Assembly: GCF_041146395.1 (NCBI RefSeq)
Contig: NC_091010.1
Location: 52,968,001 to 53,032,000, forward strand
DNA: 64,000 nucleotides
Reading direction: 5' to 3'
DNA from: Eulemur rufifrons
Taxonomy: Eukaryota > Chordata > Mammalia > Primates > Lemuridae
Shown here in pieces: positions 1 to 11,950 of the stretch. Position numbers and translations under genes: made by a program. The stretch's first letter is position 1. Each line of letters starts with the position of its first letter. The notes beneath the pieces are model-generated. The model saw only the letters and a list, made by a program, of their open reading frames with translations, ran no database searches and was not told where the DNA came from.

Positions 1-57
1 ACCTAAAATTATATTGACTTTGATCCTGGGCTCAAAGTAATGGAAATGTCGGGTCAC

Positions 58-487
58 AATCTGAAATGTCGGTTCTTGGTGCGCTTGTGACAGAAGAATG
101 ACCAGACATACTAAAGTAAGGCAAGCATAAAAATGAGGTTTATTGAGGAGAGAAAGATAGGATTATAGAGCAAGAGCAAGATACAGGTTTAGAGAGCAAG
201 ATACATACGCCACAGATGATGACCACACCCATTGTCACAGCAGAAGAGAAAGACAGGTTGATTAAGGTCTGGGTCTTGTTTTATAGTGTCTAGATAGGGA
301 CCTCTCCATGGCTCCAATGTCACCATGGAACCACTTTGATTGAACAGTTGAGAGTTATATGATCTAAGTCTTACTGCCCACGCAGATCTCCCATGATCCT
401 CTCTAAAAGCCCATTTATGGGGGCACCCTGCAACAGCACCCCCTTTTGTCCCTAGGAGACCCAGAATCACTAGCTACCTACCTAACA
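58..487 (-). mobile_element. Degenerate ERV LTR fragment (gammaretrovirus/ERV1-like), antisense
   Basis: Read on the minus strand, this starts near a TGTTAGG at 487 and has an AATAAA polyadenylation signal (plus-strand TTTATT at 139-144). After it comes an R/U5-like stretch that includes GTCTGGTCATTC and then CCAAGAACC, the order seen in ERV1-type LTR ends. No gag, pol or env reading frame is visible. The piece left of position 58 may be internal remnant or part of the LTR, because a short motif (CGACATTT) occurs twice there. Family name not assigned. The minus-strand frame of 93 codons at 189-470 lies inside this LTR and is not a gene. Confidence 0.5.
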
Positions 488-1849
488 GAAAGTCCAAGTG
501 TCCACTTAAGAGAATGCCAGAAAATCTGGATATTAATCCTAGCTTTGGCATTTACTAAAATTATCATCTTGATTATTACATTTTTTTGATCCTTAAGTTA
601 CTTATGATAAATATCAAAGAAAGAGTAAATGATTCCTGAAATCCCATGTAGAATTACCTTCATAGATCTGAGGATGATCACCTATTCCCCAACCTCTAAC
701 CATTTCATAGATCAAAATCCTTATATATAAGGATTTCTCCAGAATTGCAGAACAAGTTTATAAATCCTGACACTTAAGACCATTAATTCCCTCCTCTTCT
801 TCCCTACTTTTCCTTTCATTCTTTCATGTATTCATATAGTTGTTAAGTGTTTATTCTGTGTACTTGCCCTAAGTAATAAAAAAAAATATTTCATATACCT
901 ACCTTGAATTAGGCACCCACATCTTGGCCAAATTTTCTATCTTTGATGAGATTAAAGTTTTAGCCATGTAATTATTTCATTAAGTGGTTAAAACAGGTTA
1001 TTTTTTGACCTTGATGCACTATGTAAATGGATAATTCATCTTGAAGTATAATCTTCTAGGAATAGAACTTTGATCTTAATAAGGTAGCCAAACACACATT
1101 GGAAGGAAACTTGCTTCACATACTCCTTTCTTCCTGAATTGTGTGACTTTCAAGAAGTGTTAATGTGCTTGTGTTTACTTTCCTGACAGAATTCCTTGCT
1201 TTCAACTATAAATCAATGGTATCTATATCAGATTGACTTCTATGACGTAAAAGATTAAGAAGAATCATCTCTGAACACATGTACATTCCCGCTTTCTATC
1301 TCTTGTTATTTTAGATCTGTAGGTATCATAGTTCATCCATTGGTTCACAGTCATTAACACAACAATGATCAAATAGAAAGACCCCAGGCATAAACCCAAC
1401 AAAAGCAAGAAGACAGATGACTCTAAGAACTCATTTGTAATGTAATAGTATGCCGGTGCAGTTAAAGTTTTGACCTTAAGCAAGAGAAAGTTGATGACTT
1501 TAATAGAGTTTTCTTTATAAACCTTTTTCTTTGGCTTCAAAAATGCTGACTTTTTTTAAAGCCTTGCTTCTGCTATGATTACTTTCAAAAGCATATTTTT
1601 GTTTTAAAGCCAGAGTTCACTTCAGTAATGCTTGGTTAACCATATGGGCACTCACACTTGGTGGCAAGCTGAAGGCCTTCCTTAATAGGATAAATTAGAG
1701 CCTTGGAATACTTACTCCCTCTCTCCCCATTGAAAACACACACCCTAAATATGAGAAAGTACTTCTTTGGTTCTAATTGTCTAAAAAGTAACATAGTCAT
1801 AAGAATACCTTAGTTATGCAGCCAAAGAATTAAGATATTTCTGTTAATA
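488..1849. other. Unassigned AT-rich intergenic sequence
   Basis: No repeat family or exon-like structure recognised. A minus-strand frame of 91 codons at 1265-1540 has no family resemblance and no supporting splice or promoter context, so I treat it as chance. Confidence 0.5.
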
Positions 1850-2048
1850 CACATCTGGACTCAAAGACCACCACTAGGAGACATTGTGGTGAAATTTTAG
1901 GCAAATTATTTACCTTCTTTAAGCCTTAGTTTCCCCCTTTCTCAGCATGATTGATAATATTGTCCACCTCACAGGATTGCAGGGAGGGTTAAATAAGGTG
2001 CCTGTAAAGAAATTCAGAGATCCTGGCACGTACCATGTACTTAAAAAC
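1850..2048 (+). repeat. MIR SINE, sense
   Basis: Keeps the MIR order: a GGCAAATTATTTACC core, a CTTAGTTTCCCC segment, a GATAATATTGTCCACCTCACAGG segment and a degraded CCTGGCACGTACCATG tail. Mammal-wide ancient SINE, heavily diverged. Confidence 0.75.
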
Positions 2049-2939
2049 AACGGTGGGGAATATATGTGTGTGATCTTGTTTTGCATCTACCTGTTATTGG
2101 TAAGTAAACAAGTGGATGTCTTTGCTTGGCTGAGGACAGTATCAGACCAAGGACAGAGGAAAAACTTCAGTTTGAGATATGGTAAGTGCCGCTTACCATC
2201 TTCTACACTTTTCCTTCTTCCTTGTCAGACTGACTTAAAACCAGACTTCGTATATTCCTGGTATTTCTTTTCACAACTCCAGCCAGGGTAGTACTGCATG
2301 TGCTTTCTAACACCCCTTCTTCTGTGTCTATTACTCAGTGGTCTTCTTACCTCTTTCTTTCAAGCTCATGGTTCATTCAGAAACAGCCTTTCTCCAGCAA
2401 CTTTCCATATTTTCCAGAGTTGCTGTCAATAGGACTAAAAATCTAACTTTCTGGAAACTTTAGACATAGACCCATAAATAAGTTATCAGAGTTCCAAAAT
2501 TAGAAATATCAATCTGTCACTGAATAAATAGAAACCTCATACACTTTGTCCCAAGACATTTTTCTATGTCATTATGTCATTGTCCACAATCAAAGCTGTC
2601 ATCAGGATCCAGAGTAGAAGAATGGGTCAGAGATTCAGAGCTAAAACTTAGGTATTTGGCAGCATGAAGAGGTCAATTAATAAAGCTCCCTCTCTTTACT
2701 TGTGATAGTGCTAAACTAATCCAATAATAAATTCCCTTAAGAATATATCCTAGGGACACAGGGTAATTATAAGCACTGTAAAGCTGTTCTAGAGACAATT
2801 TCCTCTGGACTTTAATTACCTACATCACCAGGTTCAACAATGAACAATATCTCTGCTTCTGTGAATGATTCTGACCCTAATTCTTCATTAATTTATCAAT
2901 ATAGAAATCACCATTCCACACTAAAATTTACACTCTTGG
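2049..2939. other. Unassigned intergenic sequence
   Basis: No convincing repeat or gene. A 114-codon frame at 1947-2291 starts inside the MIR and runs out of it, so it is not credible as a gene. Confidence 0.5.
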
Positions 2940-4215
2940 GTATAGGGATATACCCAACTTCATTGTTAGATTACTTTCTTTTTAACAATATTGAGTCTTG
3001 CAATCAATGAACATGGAATATTTCTCCATTTATTTATATCTCCTTTGGTTTCTTTCATCAGTTTTGTGATTTTCTATATACCGATCCTAAATAAATTTTG
3101 TGAGATTTATACCTAAGTATTCATTTTGATGATATAAATGGTATTGTGTTTGAACTTCAATTTCTAATTGTTTGTTGCTTGTATTAAGAAAAGCAATTGA
3201 CTTTTTATGTTAATCTTTTATCCTCTAGCCTTGCTATAATTTTTTATTAATTACTGGATTTTTTCCTTGATTCTTTGGGATTTTCTAAATAGACAACAAT
3301 ATCATATACAGACAAAAATGGCTGAATTTCTTCCTTCTCTATGTATCTATCTATCTATATATGTAAGGAGATATAGATATAGATATGACATATATATGAA
3401 ATCCTTACATTGTATGCAACATTGGGTGAAAACACCCAGTTTCTCATCATTAAGTATGATACTAGCTAGCTGTAAATTTTTATAGATGTTCTTTATTAAG
3501 GTGAGGAAATTCCTTTCTATTACTAGTTTGCTTATAGTTGTTATCATGAATGAGTACTGAACTTTGCCAAATGATTTTTCTGCACCAATTTATATTATCA
3601 TATTACTTTCCCCTTTACCCTGCTGATATGATGGATTAAATTAATTTATTTTTGAAAGTTGATCCAGAATTGCACATCTGGGATGAATCATACTTGGTTG
3701 TGTGGTATTTAATTACTTTTATGGATCACTGGATGCAATTTGATAACATTTTGTCGAGATTTTTGCATCTAGGTTTATAAGATATATCGGCTGTAGTTTT
3801 CCATTCTTTTAATGTCTTTATTTGTTTTTGGCATAAGGTAATAACGGTACCATAGAATGAGTTATGCAGTGTTTCTTTGATTATAATTTTTGGAAGTGAT
3901 TGTAGAAAATTGTTCTTTCTAAATATTTAGTACTATTTGCCAGTGAAAAAATCTGGACCTAGAGCTTTTTAAATGAAAGATTATTAATTATTGATTCAAT
4001 GTATTTAATAGTTAGAAGCCTACTTAGATTATCTGTTCCTCCTTTTGTGAATTTTGTAACTTTTTGTCTTTCCATAAATTTGTCCATTTCACCTGTTATG
4101 AAATTTTCAGGCATAGAGTTCTTCATAATGCTCCATTATTATCTTTGTGATATACACAAGATCAATAGTGACAATCCCTCTTGCATTTTTGCTATTTTAT
4201 TTTTCATGGATCATT
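2940..4215 (-). mobile_element. L1 ORF2 segment, inverted 5' part of a twin-primed insertion
   Basis: This is antisense L1 ORF2 sequence covering the reverse-transcriptase and following region. Recognisable stretches are AACAATATTGAGTCTTGCAATC, GATTCTTTGGGATTTTCTA and the AATTTGTCCATTTC block near 4080. Many stops and indels; an old copy. Its left edge corresponds to the ORF2 point (CAATATTGTTAAAA) where the sense segment starting near 4270 resumes. The two therefore look like one L1 whose 5' part was inverted on insertion. A microsatellite-like run (CTATCTATCTATATATG, then AGATATAGATATAG) lies at 3345-3390. Confidence 0.85.
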
Positions 4216-4640
4216 TATACTAGGTGTAAAAACTGCCATGAGACTAGTTATTTTACACTAGAAATGTACCATAAGTTACTCCCAAATTGATCTATGAATT
4301 CAATGCCATCCCAAAGTTGTAACAAATTAGTTTGCATATATTTTGTAAATAACAAATCTTTTGATAAACTTTATCAAACCAAACTGAAATTTATATGGAA
4401 AGGAAAAATACAAACAAATAAATAAAGAAAATATACCCAGAGTAGCTAAAACAATACTAAAGAAGAAGAACAAAGTTAAAGGATCAATATTATCCAACTT
4501 TAAGGCTTATATAAACTCAAAGTGATCAAAACAGTGTGGTATTAGTGAAAGAACAGACACTTGGGTAACATAACAGAAGTGAAGGCCCATAGGTAGATCT
4601 ATACACATTGGCAAGTAATAGACTCCCCCTTTCAACAAAT
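4216..4640 (+). mobile_element. L1 ORF2 segment, sense 3' part of the same insertion
   Basis: Sense ORF2 begins with a degraded ATGTACCATAAGTTACTCCC block and continues through ATTCAATGCCATCCC, TTTATATGGAAAGG, AGTAGCTAAAACAATACT and ACAGTGTGGTATTAGTG to TTTCAACAAATGG. The last ORF2 portion and 3' UTR expected after this point are missing, so the copy was later truncated or rearranged. An imperfect hairpin (CTAGGTGTAAAA paired with TTTTACACTAG) sits at about 4220-4261, between the inverted and sense segments. Confidence 0.85.
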
Positions 4641-4785
4641 GGAAAATGCTGATTGAGAGAGACTAAGTCAGGATGGCAGACTGAGCCTATGTGTGTCTGT
4701 AGTGCATGGCAGTACAGAATCTTAGGAAATTATAGAAAATGTAGAGAAATCACAATAAATCATAACTACCATCAGCACAGAAGAC
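4641..4785. other. Unassigned, possibly old L1 5' UTR
   Basis: The string TCAGGATGGCAGACTGAG at about 4669-4686 resembles the start of some old L1 5' UTRs, but nothing else confirms it. Confidence 0.25.
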
Positions 4786-4800
4786 ATTAAGGCAATTCTG

Positions 4801-4921
4801 TTTTGATATAGGTATACATTGAGAAATAATTACCAATATACCAAAACATCATGTGGTACACCCTGAATATATGCAATTTTTATTTGCCAACAACATCACA
4901 ATAAAGCTGGAAGAAAAAGAA
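4801..4921 (+). mobile_element. Very short 5'-truncated L1 3' end with target-site duplication
   Basis: The 121-bp segment is an old L1 3' UTR end: CAAAACATCATGTGGTACACC, ATATATGCAATTTTTATTTG, then CAATAAAGCTGG with a short A-rich tail. It is flanked by ATTAAGGCAATTCTG at 4786-4800 and ATTGAGGCAATTCTG at 4922-4936, a 15-bp duplication with one mismatch. This marks a complete retrotransposition event that copied only the last ~120 bp of the element. Confidence 0.75.
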
Positions 4922-4936
4922 ATTGAGGCAATTCTG

Positions 4937-7259
4937 AAAGATAAGCAGCAGAAAATATCAGATCCACAGAACAACAACTAGAGAAAATATGCAGAACACT
5001 ATTCAGAAAGTGATTAAGAACAAAACAAATGGGTAAACAAACAAAAAAGCACAAGGAATTACCAACTAGTGAGGAAAATATGCTTCTAAAACAGAAGTGC
5101 CAAATGCAATGAATAGAAAAATAATTTTTTAAGGAAAGAAACTTGAACAAAAATTGAAATGGAATAAAAAATAAAAATGTAATACTCTCATAACAAATTG
5201 AAAGAATGATCCTGTATGATAAAATAAGATGCCTTAGAATTTACCTTTCTTATTGTCATAAATAATATATAAGAACATTACACATGCACAAACACACACA
5301 CACACACGTAAACCATTATAGGAAAACAAATCCAATGCCAGTGTGAGAGTGGTAGATATTCAAAAACACAGGTGAAAATTCCTGCTCAGGTATTAGGGTA
5401 GGCTAATTAGTTGCCTAACAGCCAAAGCAAAGAGCAAATACAATTACTTCCATGAATTAGAGGACTCACAAGGTATAAAACTAAACAACATTTAAGAGAT
5501 GCAGAAATAGTTCTCATAAGGAAGCTGAGAGAATATTTTCCAGTGAGCTTTTACAAAGAAGATATGCTCATCATTATTCCTTCAATTAATGATACACATT
5601 TATTAGCAGGGGGGTTTGTTATCATGTTCCTCAGTAACAGACATTATAATAATTTTTGAACTTTTTTCTTGAATTTTCAAGTAGATTAAGGAATTTTAAT
5701 TTGAAAGGTTGGTCAGAGGGAGATGCCAGTTATTTTTACAGAAATGCATGGTAAAATATTGATAAAGGAGCATTTCTGTGGTTAAGTAAAAGTGATTGCT
5801 CAGTACCTGGAGATCAGTTAGGAACTCAAGAGACAACCAAAGAATCCATCTTTATCAAACAAAAATTTTAACATTTTCTCATCAGCAGCAGTAGAAAGAC
5901 CTAGGATGGGGTCACAGCTATGATTGGAAAATATTCACTATTTTGAAATTAGGAGTGGTAACAATGCAGTAACAATGTATAACCACTCTTTATTGTGTCT
6001 GTTTTGAAATACATAAGAACATATCTGACTACTGAATTCAGCATAACGGTATTTATGATATGACAATGATGTGTAATTACATTCCCTTGAAAGTACCATT
6101 ACAAGATAGAAGAACTTTTATTTAACTTTATTATGTGTTCTTTTTATATCATATTTCTAGCAAATCAGGATTTGATGAATAATTTAGTAAGAGTTGGCAA
6201 ACCAAACCCACAATCCTTGCACATAAAGTAATTCTGATTCTAATAAATGTATTTTTGACAAATGACTTCTGCTTACATGATTTATTGACCTAATGTGGAA
6301 TGGACCTACAGCAGCAGAGTCGTAGGCCTCTTTTGCAGTTGTTTCTGCCTTTGCATGCTGAGAGGAGAAAGGCAAAAAATATAACTTATACCTAAGAAGA
6401 GGTTAGGAAAATATTATGTTTGTGTTAAGTTGACAGCATATGGATCAAACAACAAGAAATAAAAAAAAAAAAAAAGCAATAAAGACACACAAAGTTTACT
6501 TTTATCTTCAATCATGAAAATTATTTGTGCCTGCTGAGGAAAGAAAAAAAGCACCATTAGAGTTAACCGAGCATATTAAACTATAAACCACAAAGTGACT
6601 TCTCACATCATAAACTTAGTTCCAAGAGGTTGCAGTAAGTTTAGATTTAGAAGTCATAACAACACTACTGTGGGTTAATCAGATATTAGGAGCAGTTTGG
6701 TTGAAAATGGTACAGCTACAAAGTGCATGGAGTTCTTTTCTTTAGCACCCCTAGCAGATACAAGGGTAATCAAATTCTAGACATTTATGTGCTTTGAGAT
6801 CCTTCATCAGCCAATAGTTCTGTACAGTACACGAAATCATGTGATTGATTAATAGCGTCCACTCAAAACTTCATTAAAATATGAGAAAATTTTCAGTTTA
6901 GCCTAGGAAGTTACAGGAAAGAGTCTGTCATTGCAGCAACCCCAAACCCATAAAGAGTATACAAAAGAAAGAGAAATATGTTACATGTCATTATGAGGGT
7001 GCAATAAAAAAAATCCAGAGTGTAGGGGAATTAACAGGGCCAGTAACACAGGATTCTTCAACAAAGAAATGGACAAATAGTGAGACAAAAAAAAAAAATA
7101 TATATGTATAAAAAGATTTAAGAAAGATACTAGCTCATTGTACAGTACATCTATTTTAGGGTTCATGATTTGAATCAGACATACTGAAACATTTATAGAA
7201 CTTTTTTCAAAATGATCATAGTGAAGAGGAGTGGATAGAGATATAGATAGAGCTATAGA
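4937..7259. other. Unassigned intergenic sequence with small simple repeats
   Basis: No gene or confident repeat. It contains an (AC)8 microsatellite at 5291-5307, an A15 run near 6460-6474, an A12 run near 7086-7097 and short GATA/TAGA repeats around 7236-7258. Reading frames of 60-100 codons here are chance frames in AT-rich DNA. Confidence 0.5.
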
Positions 7260-7365
7260 TGAATGTTGGCCCTGAGTTGACAATTTTTGAACATTATAAT
7301 GAGTATATGGAAGTTTATTATTCTATTCTCTCTTTTGTATATGTTGGAAATTTTCTGAACAAACA
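7260..7365 (+). mobile_element. Old L1 (L1M) 3' UTR end
   Basis: TTGACAATTTTTGAACATTATAATGAGTATATGG followed by TTATTCTATTCTCTCTTTTG and TATGTTGGAAATTTTCTGAAC follows the well-known end of several old L1M subfamilies. The sequence is short and diverged. Confidence 0.6.
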
Positions 7366-7612
7366 AACAAAATCATCAATACCCTTTCTTGATAGTGCAA
7401 CAGAAAAGAAAAGCTTCTGCAATATATACAAGAGAGAAGTATACCTTGGAAGGGAGCCTCATAAAAGACTCTTCTGAGAGGATGCCATTTACATTTAGAA
7501 CTAAAAAATAAATAGGTAAGTAGGAGTTATCCAGATAATATATGGTGGAGAAAAGATCTCAAGGTAACAACATATGTGGAAAGCCTTGAAGTAGAGAGAA
7601 ATTAGGTAGATT

Positions 7613-7640
7613 AAAAAAAGAAAGAAAGAAAGAAAGAAAA
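7613..7640. repeat. (GAAA)n microsatellite
   Basis: About six tandem GAAA units after an A-run. Simple repeat with no further function visible. Confidence 0.95.
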
Positions 7641-7839
7641 TAGACCACTCAACCTGAAGCACAAAGAAGCAGAAAGCTACTAGTAAATCTGAAGATGTAA
7701 ATATGACTGCATTACACAGGGTTTTATGCTTTTATTAAATACTGTGGACATTCTTGTAAAAAATGGGAAGGCATAAATAAGTTTTAGCAAGGAAAACATA
7801 ATAAAAAAATGAGTGATTGAAATAACACTTTATTGCTTT

Positions 7840-8310
7840 GAAAGAATGAAGTGGAGAAGGACAAAAATAGAGGCACAAAGAACTCTGTGGCTGCTAAAAG
7901 TGAGCAATGATGGTGGCCAGGACTAGAATACAGAGAAGCAGATGGATTCAAGAAGGGTTAGAAGGATCAAATAATGACCTGGTGGCACTTCAGATTGGGG
8001 TGTAAGAGAGATAGCGAGAGAAATCAAAGATGTTTTTGTTCACTAAAATATCCAAGAGGACCAGTTGGGGTAAAAAATGTGTTTATTAATAGACTTGTGG
8101 ACTTTGAGTTGCTTTGTGACATCAACATGGGCACACTATAGAAGTCATTCTTTGTAACAATATGAAGCTCAGACGATGGGTCTAGTCTGGCAAGATAAAC
8201 GCAGATATCTCATACAGATGAGATCACCTAGGAAAAATATAGAAGCAAAAGAGAACCTATATCAAGAAGCTCCAAACTTTAGGATCCAAGGAGATGCCTT
8301 CTGCTTCCAT
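7840..8310 (+). repeat. Purine-rich ancient interspersed repeat, family not named
   Basis: Contains GGTGGCCAGGACTAGAATACAGAGAAG, GGTGGCACTTCAG and GATGAGATCACCTAGG followed by CCAAGGAGATG. I recognise the order (a purine-rich unit around the GAGATCACCTAGGGAG motif) as a repeat that recurs widely in mammalian genomes, but cannot name it safely. Related-looking material occurs at 34741-36450 and 54090-54700. No reading frame of note. Confidence 0.4.
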
Positions 8311-8529
8311 GTAGGATAGATTGTAGCAGTCACCCCGCGTACCACCACCACCAACCAGAAGAAGCTGTATAAATTTTACAGGTCATGTTTTAAAGAAATG
8401 AGATCACTGTGTAAGCAATAAGAAACAAAAAAATTGAAATTCCAAAGACAAGGGAGTCCATGCAAAGTGAGTTGGCTATCACCGACCATAATACTGACTG
8501 GGGCCTTTGCAGAGGTTGGTCGTGAACTG

Positions 8530-8700
8530 AGTATCAAATTTCGTGACAAATTATTGAAGCCAGGTGATGGATATATGGAGGTCATTATATTATTCTCTCC
8601 CCTCATGTATATTTGTAAAAATTTTCCTAATAAATGGTCAAAAATTTTTGGTCCATATACATTTAATAAAATGGGAGAGAAGGAAAAAAAAAAAAAAGTA
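8530..8700 (+). mobile_element. Old L1 (L1M) 3' end with A-tail
   Basis: GAAGCCAGGTGATGGATATATGG, a TTATTCTCTCCCC block, and TTTGTAAAAATTTTCCTAATAAA are a diverged L1M 3' UTR end. An A14 tract follows at about 8684-8697. Overlapping frames of 115 and 98 codons on both strands here are not genes. Confidence 0.65.
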
Positions 8701-9229
8701 CAGACTTGGCAGACAAGGGGCATGAGATAATGGATTGAAAACCTGTGGAGTCTTAAATGAGCAGCCAGTTTCCCCCATGGGGTATTTGCTGGGTTCTGAG
8801 GCTGTGCTCAATAGGCTGGAGGATTAGGAGGAATCTTCTAAAAGGCAGAAGGAAGGCTTTTATCATTTTCTAGTGCTTCACAGGCAAGTATCTGCTAGAG
8901 GGAGTGGCCTGCCTTGAGCACACATCTCATCTCTTCATCAGGACATTTACCCTTTTGAAGCTGCAAAGAATGAGCTAAAGAGCAAAGTTAAAAAACATCA
9001 GAAAGAGCAGAATTGAATATTCTTTATTCTTCTGGGGGATGAGAAAAGAGAAACACACCAGGGTTGGAATGAAAAGCCAGGGAAATCCCCGCACAAGGAA
9101 GAGACACAAACTGGAATTGAACTGACTCTTACTAAAAACATCAGCCCCACTCTGATTCAAATCAATCCCGTATTGGTTGAGGGTACCTGCTTCTCAACCA
9201 TATCTAATCCTGAAAAACAAACTATATGA
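8701..9229. other. Unassigned sequence
   Basis: No repeat or gene recognised. The distal part could be the eroded start of the L1 that follows. Confidence 0.4.
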
Positions 9230-11942
9230 AATATAAAAGTCACTAGAGAGATTTTTGGACAACATGTCAAGCAGAAGGTGGATTAATAAATTTGAGAACA
9301 GGTCGATGGAAAAAATACAAATTGAAGGATAGAAATAAAATGAAAGGTTAAAACAAAACAGAGCAGTATAAGAGACATGCAGAACATGTGAATAAAAAAG
9401 ATAAATCACTATACATTGTATAGGCCTTGAAAATATTCACTTATACTTTAAAAATTTTATGAACAAATAATTTATGAATAAGATGAAATTGTCAATTTCT
9501 TTAAAAACATTTGTCACAACTGAAATGAGAAGAAATAAATGACTTGAAGTCTTATATATGATTAATAAATTATCAGTTAAAAAAACTTCTTCCTCACACA
9601 GGAAATTCTAGCTCCATATGAATTCATTGGGAAATTCTTTTAAACAGTTAAGGAATTACTAATACAAATTATACATTTATTTTTCAAAGACTGGAAAAAG
9701 ATTAAAAATGCCCCCAACTTGTTTTATAATATCAGAATTATATCTTTATGAAAATCTGACAAAATTCTCAACATGATAACAATAAACCAAATCCAGCAAT
9801 GTATGGAAAGGATAATGCACGAAGACAAAATGGATTTCTTTTAATAGGAATTCAAGGTTGTTTTACTATTTAAAAGTCATCAATATAATTTACAACATTA
9901 ATAGAATAAAGAGAGATTATGGTAATCACACTAAATATGGAGAGAGTATTTAATAAAATTCAACACATACTCTTGTAAAACTCCTGGAAAAGTTAGAGAA
10001 AAACTTCCTTATTCAGAAACATAGTATCTACAAAAAGTATAGAGCAAATATTCTACTCAGTGGCAAAGAATGAGTTCAGGTTCAGAAACAAATTAAGGAT
10101 AGCTTCGATCTTTAATTTAGCATCATACTGGAGGAATAGCTACTACAGCAAGGCAAAGAAAAACAAAATTTATAAAGATTGGAAAGGAAGTAAAGATTCA
10201 GAGGAAGTAAAGCTGTCATTATTTACGGAAGGCATGTTTATCTATATAGAAAACATTTCCCCACCTCCTAACCTTCCCCTCCCCCACAATCTAAAATGTC
10301 TAAGTGACTTATCAAGGTCTCTGGATAAAAGATCAGTATTGAAAAGTCAATTGCATTCTTATATGTTAGCAATAAATAACAAGAAAATAGTATTTACAAT
10401 ACCACAGAGAATCAAAATTGTAGGAATAAAAACAATAAAGGGTGTGCAAGAACTCCACAAGGAAAACAGTAAAGCATTGCTGAAAGAAATTAAAAAGACA
10501 AATAAATAGGAAGCACAACATGATCATATATCAGGAAACTGTATTGTTAAGAAATCAAGGCTCTACAAACTGATTTATATATCTAATGCCGTATCAATCC
10601 CAACAGGTTTTTGTTCTGGTAGAATTTTATTGGAAATTATAGGTTGATTTTAAATAAATTCAGATGAAAAAGGAAAGATCTTAGGATAATCAAAGTTACC
10701 TTGACCAAGTACTTCCACTACCAGATAACAACTCTTACTATAAAAATACAATAATTAGGACAGTGTATCATTGAAACAATTATATAAAATGATAAACTGA
10801 TAGAACTGAAAAAAAAACACACACAAATCTCAGAAACCTGCCTTAACAAAAATGGTCACTTGATTTATGGTAAACGTGCCTTTTAAATTCACTGGGGAAA
10901 AGGATGCTCTGTCAATTAGGGTTTCTACTATAAAAATAAAATTGGATCCCTACTTCATATCATATAATTACTAATTTTATATGAATCTTATATCTAAATG
11001 TGAGAGTTGAATCAATCTATCCACAAGAAAAAGACAAAAGACTAAACCTTCATGATGTGGAATAGACAAAATTTGAGATTTTTGTTTTGTTTGTTTATTT
11101 TAAACTCTAATCTCTAACAATTAAGATAAAAATATAAAATGTACTTTATGAGAGCTAAAAATTTCTGTTCAAGGAAATAAACAGTGTGAAAATGCAAGCC
11201 ACAAAGAAAATATAATATTATACATAAACACACACACTCCCCAAAAAATATGTATTTAGAATATATAAAGAACTCCTATAAACCAATAAAAACATTCTGA
11301 GAAACCACTACATAAATGGCAAAAACCTTGAACAGGTACTTCACAGAAAAGGATATGCTGATGATGAGTAAGCATGTTTAGAGTCTCAGTAACAGTAGTA
11401 AAAAGAATCCAAACCTAAATCACAAGGAGATACTACTGCACTCCCAACAAAAATGACTGAAATTAAAATAATAGAAAATACCTAGTGTTGGTGAACCAGT
11501 GGAGCAACTGGAACTCTTAGATATTGCATGTTATAGTGTTAATCCTTATACACACTTCTGAAAAATATTTGACCAAACCAATTGAAGTGAAACATATTCT
11601 ATGATATGGGGATCTCATTCCTTGGTATCTATATAAGATGAAGCATTGTTCATATTTAGGAAAAGACATGTTTAAGAACCCAAGGGAAATTATCACCATG
11701 TTCCATATAGGACATATGCTAGAATGTCCATTGTGTCATTATTTATAATAGTAAAAATGTAGAAACAGTATGAATGCCCATAAACAGAAGACTGATCAAT
11801 ATATCACTGTGTGTTAATACAATGGAATACTATACAGTTAGCTATGTAACAAAAAAGCAAACTACTGATGCAAGCAGTAAGGATGAATCTCTCAGATGCA
11901 ATTTTGAGCAAAAGAAAGAGGACACACAAAAGAACAAAAGAC
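9230..11942 (+). mobile_element. Old L1 (L1M class), ORF1 remnant through ORF2 and 3' UTR
   Basis: An ORF1-like stretch (TTTGAGAACAGGTCGATGG, near 9293) is followed directly by ORF2 sequence. The longest open piece, 10060-10509 (149 codons), encodes recognisable L1 reverse-transcriptase residues (EVKLSLFTEGMFIYIEN). The FADD catalytic motif is replaced by FTEG, so it is inactive. ORF2 continues to CTTGAACAGGTACTTCACAG and ATGCAAGCAGTAAGGATGAATC near 11870, then the 3' UTR-like GAGCAAAAGAAAGAGGACACAC. Stops and frameshifts are frequent. The old L1 ends where the younger L1 3' end begins. Confidence 0.8.
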
Positions 11943-11950
11943 ATTCTATA

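Noticed and set aside
5291..5307. AC tract considered as a retroposon tail like that at 29176
   Set aside because: No L1 or SINE end precedes it and no flanking duplication is visible.
10060..10509. 149-codon frame that might be read as a gene
   Set aside because: It is an internal piece of L1 ORF2 with the FADD catalytic motif replaced by FTEG, and is flanked by stops.
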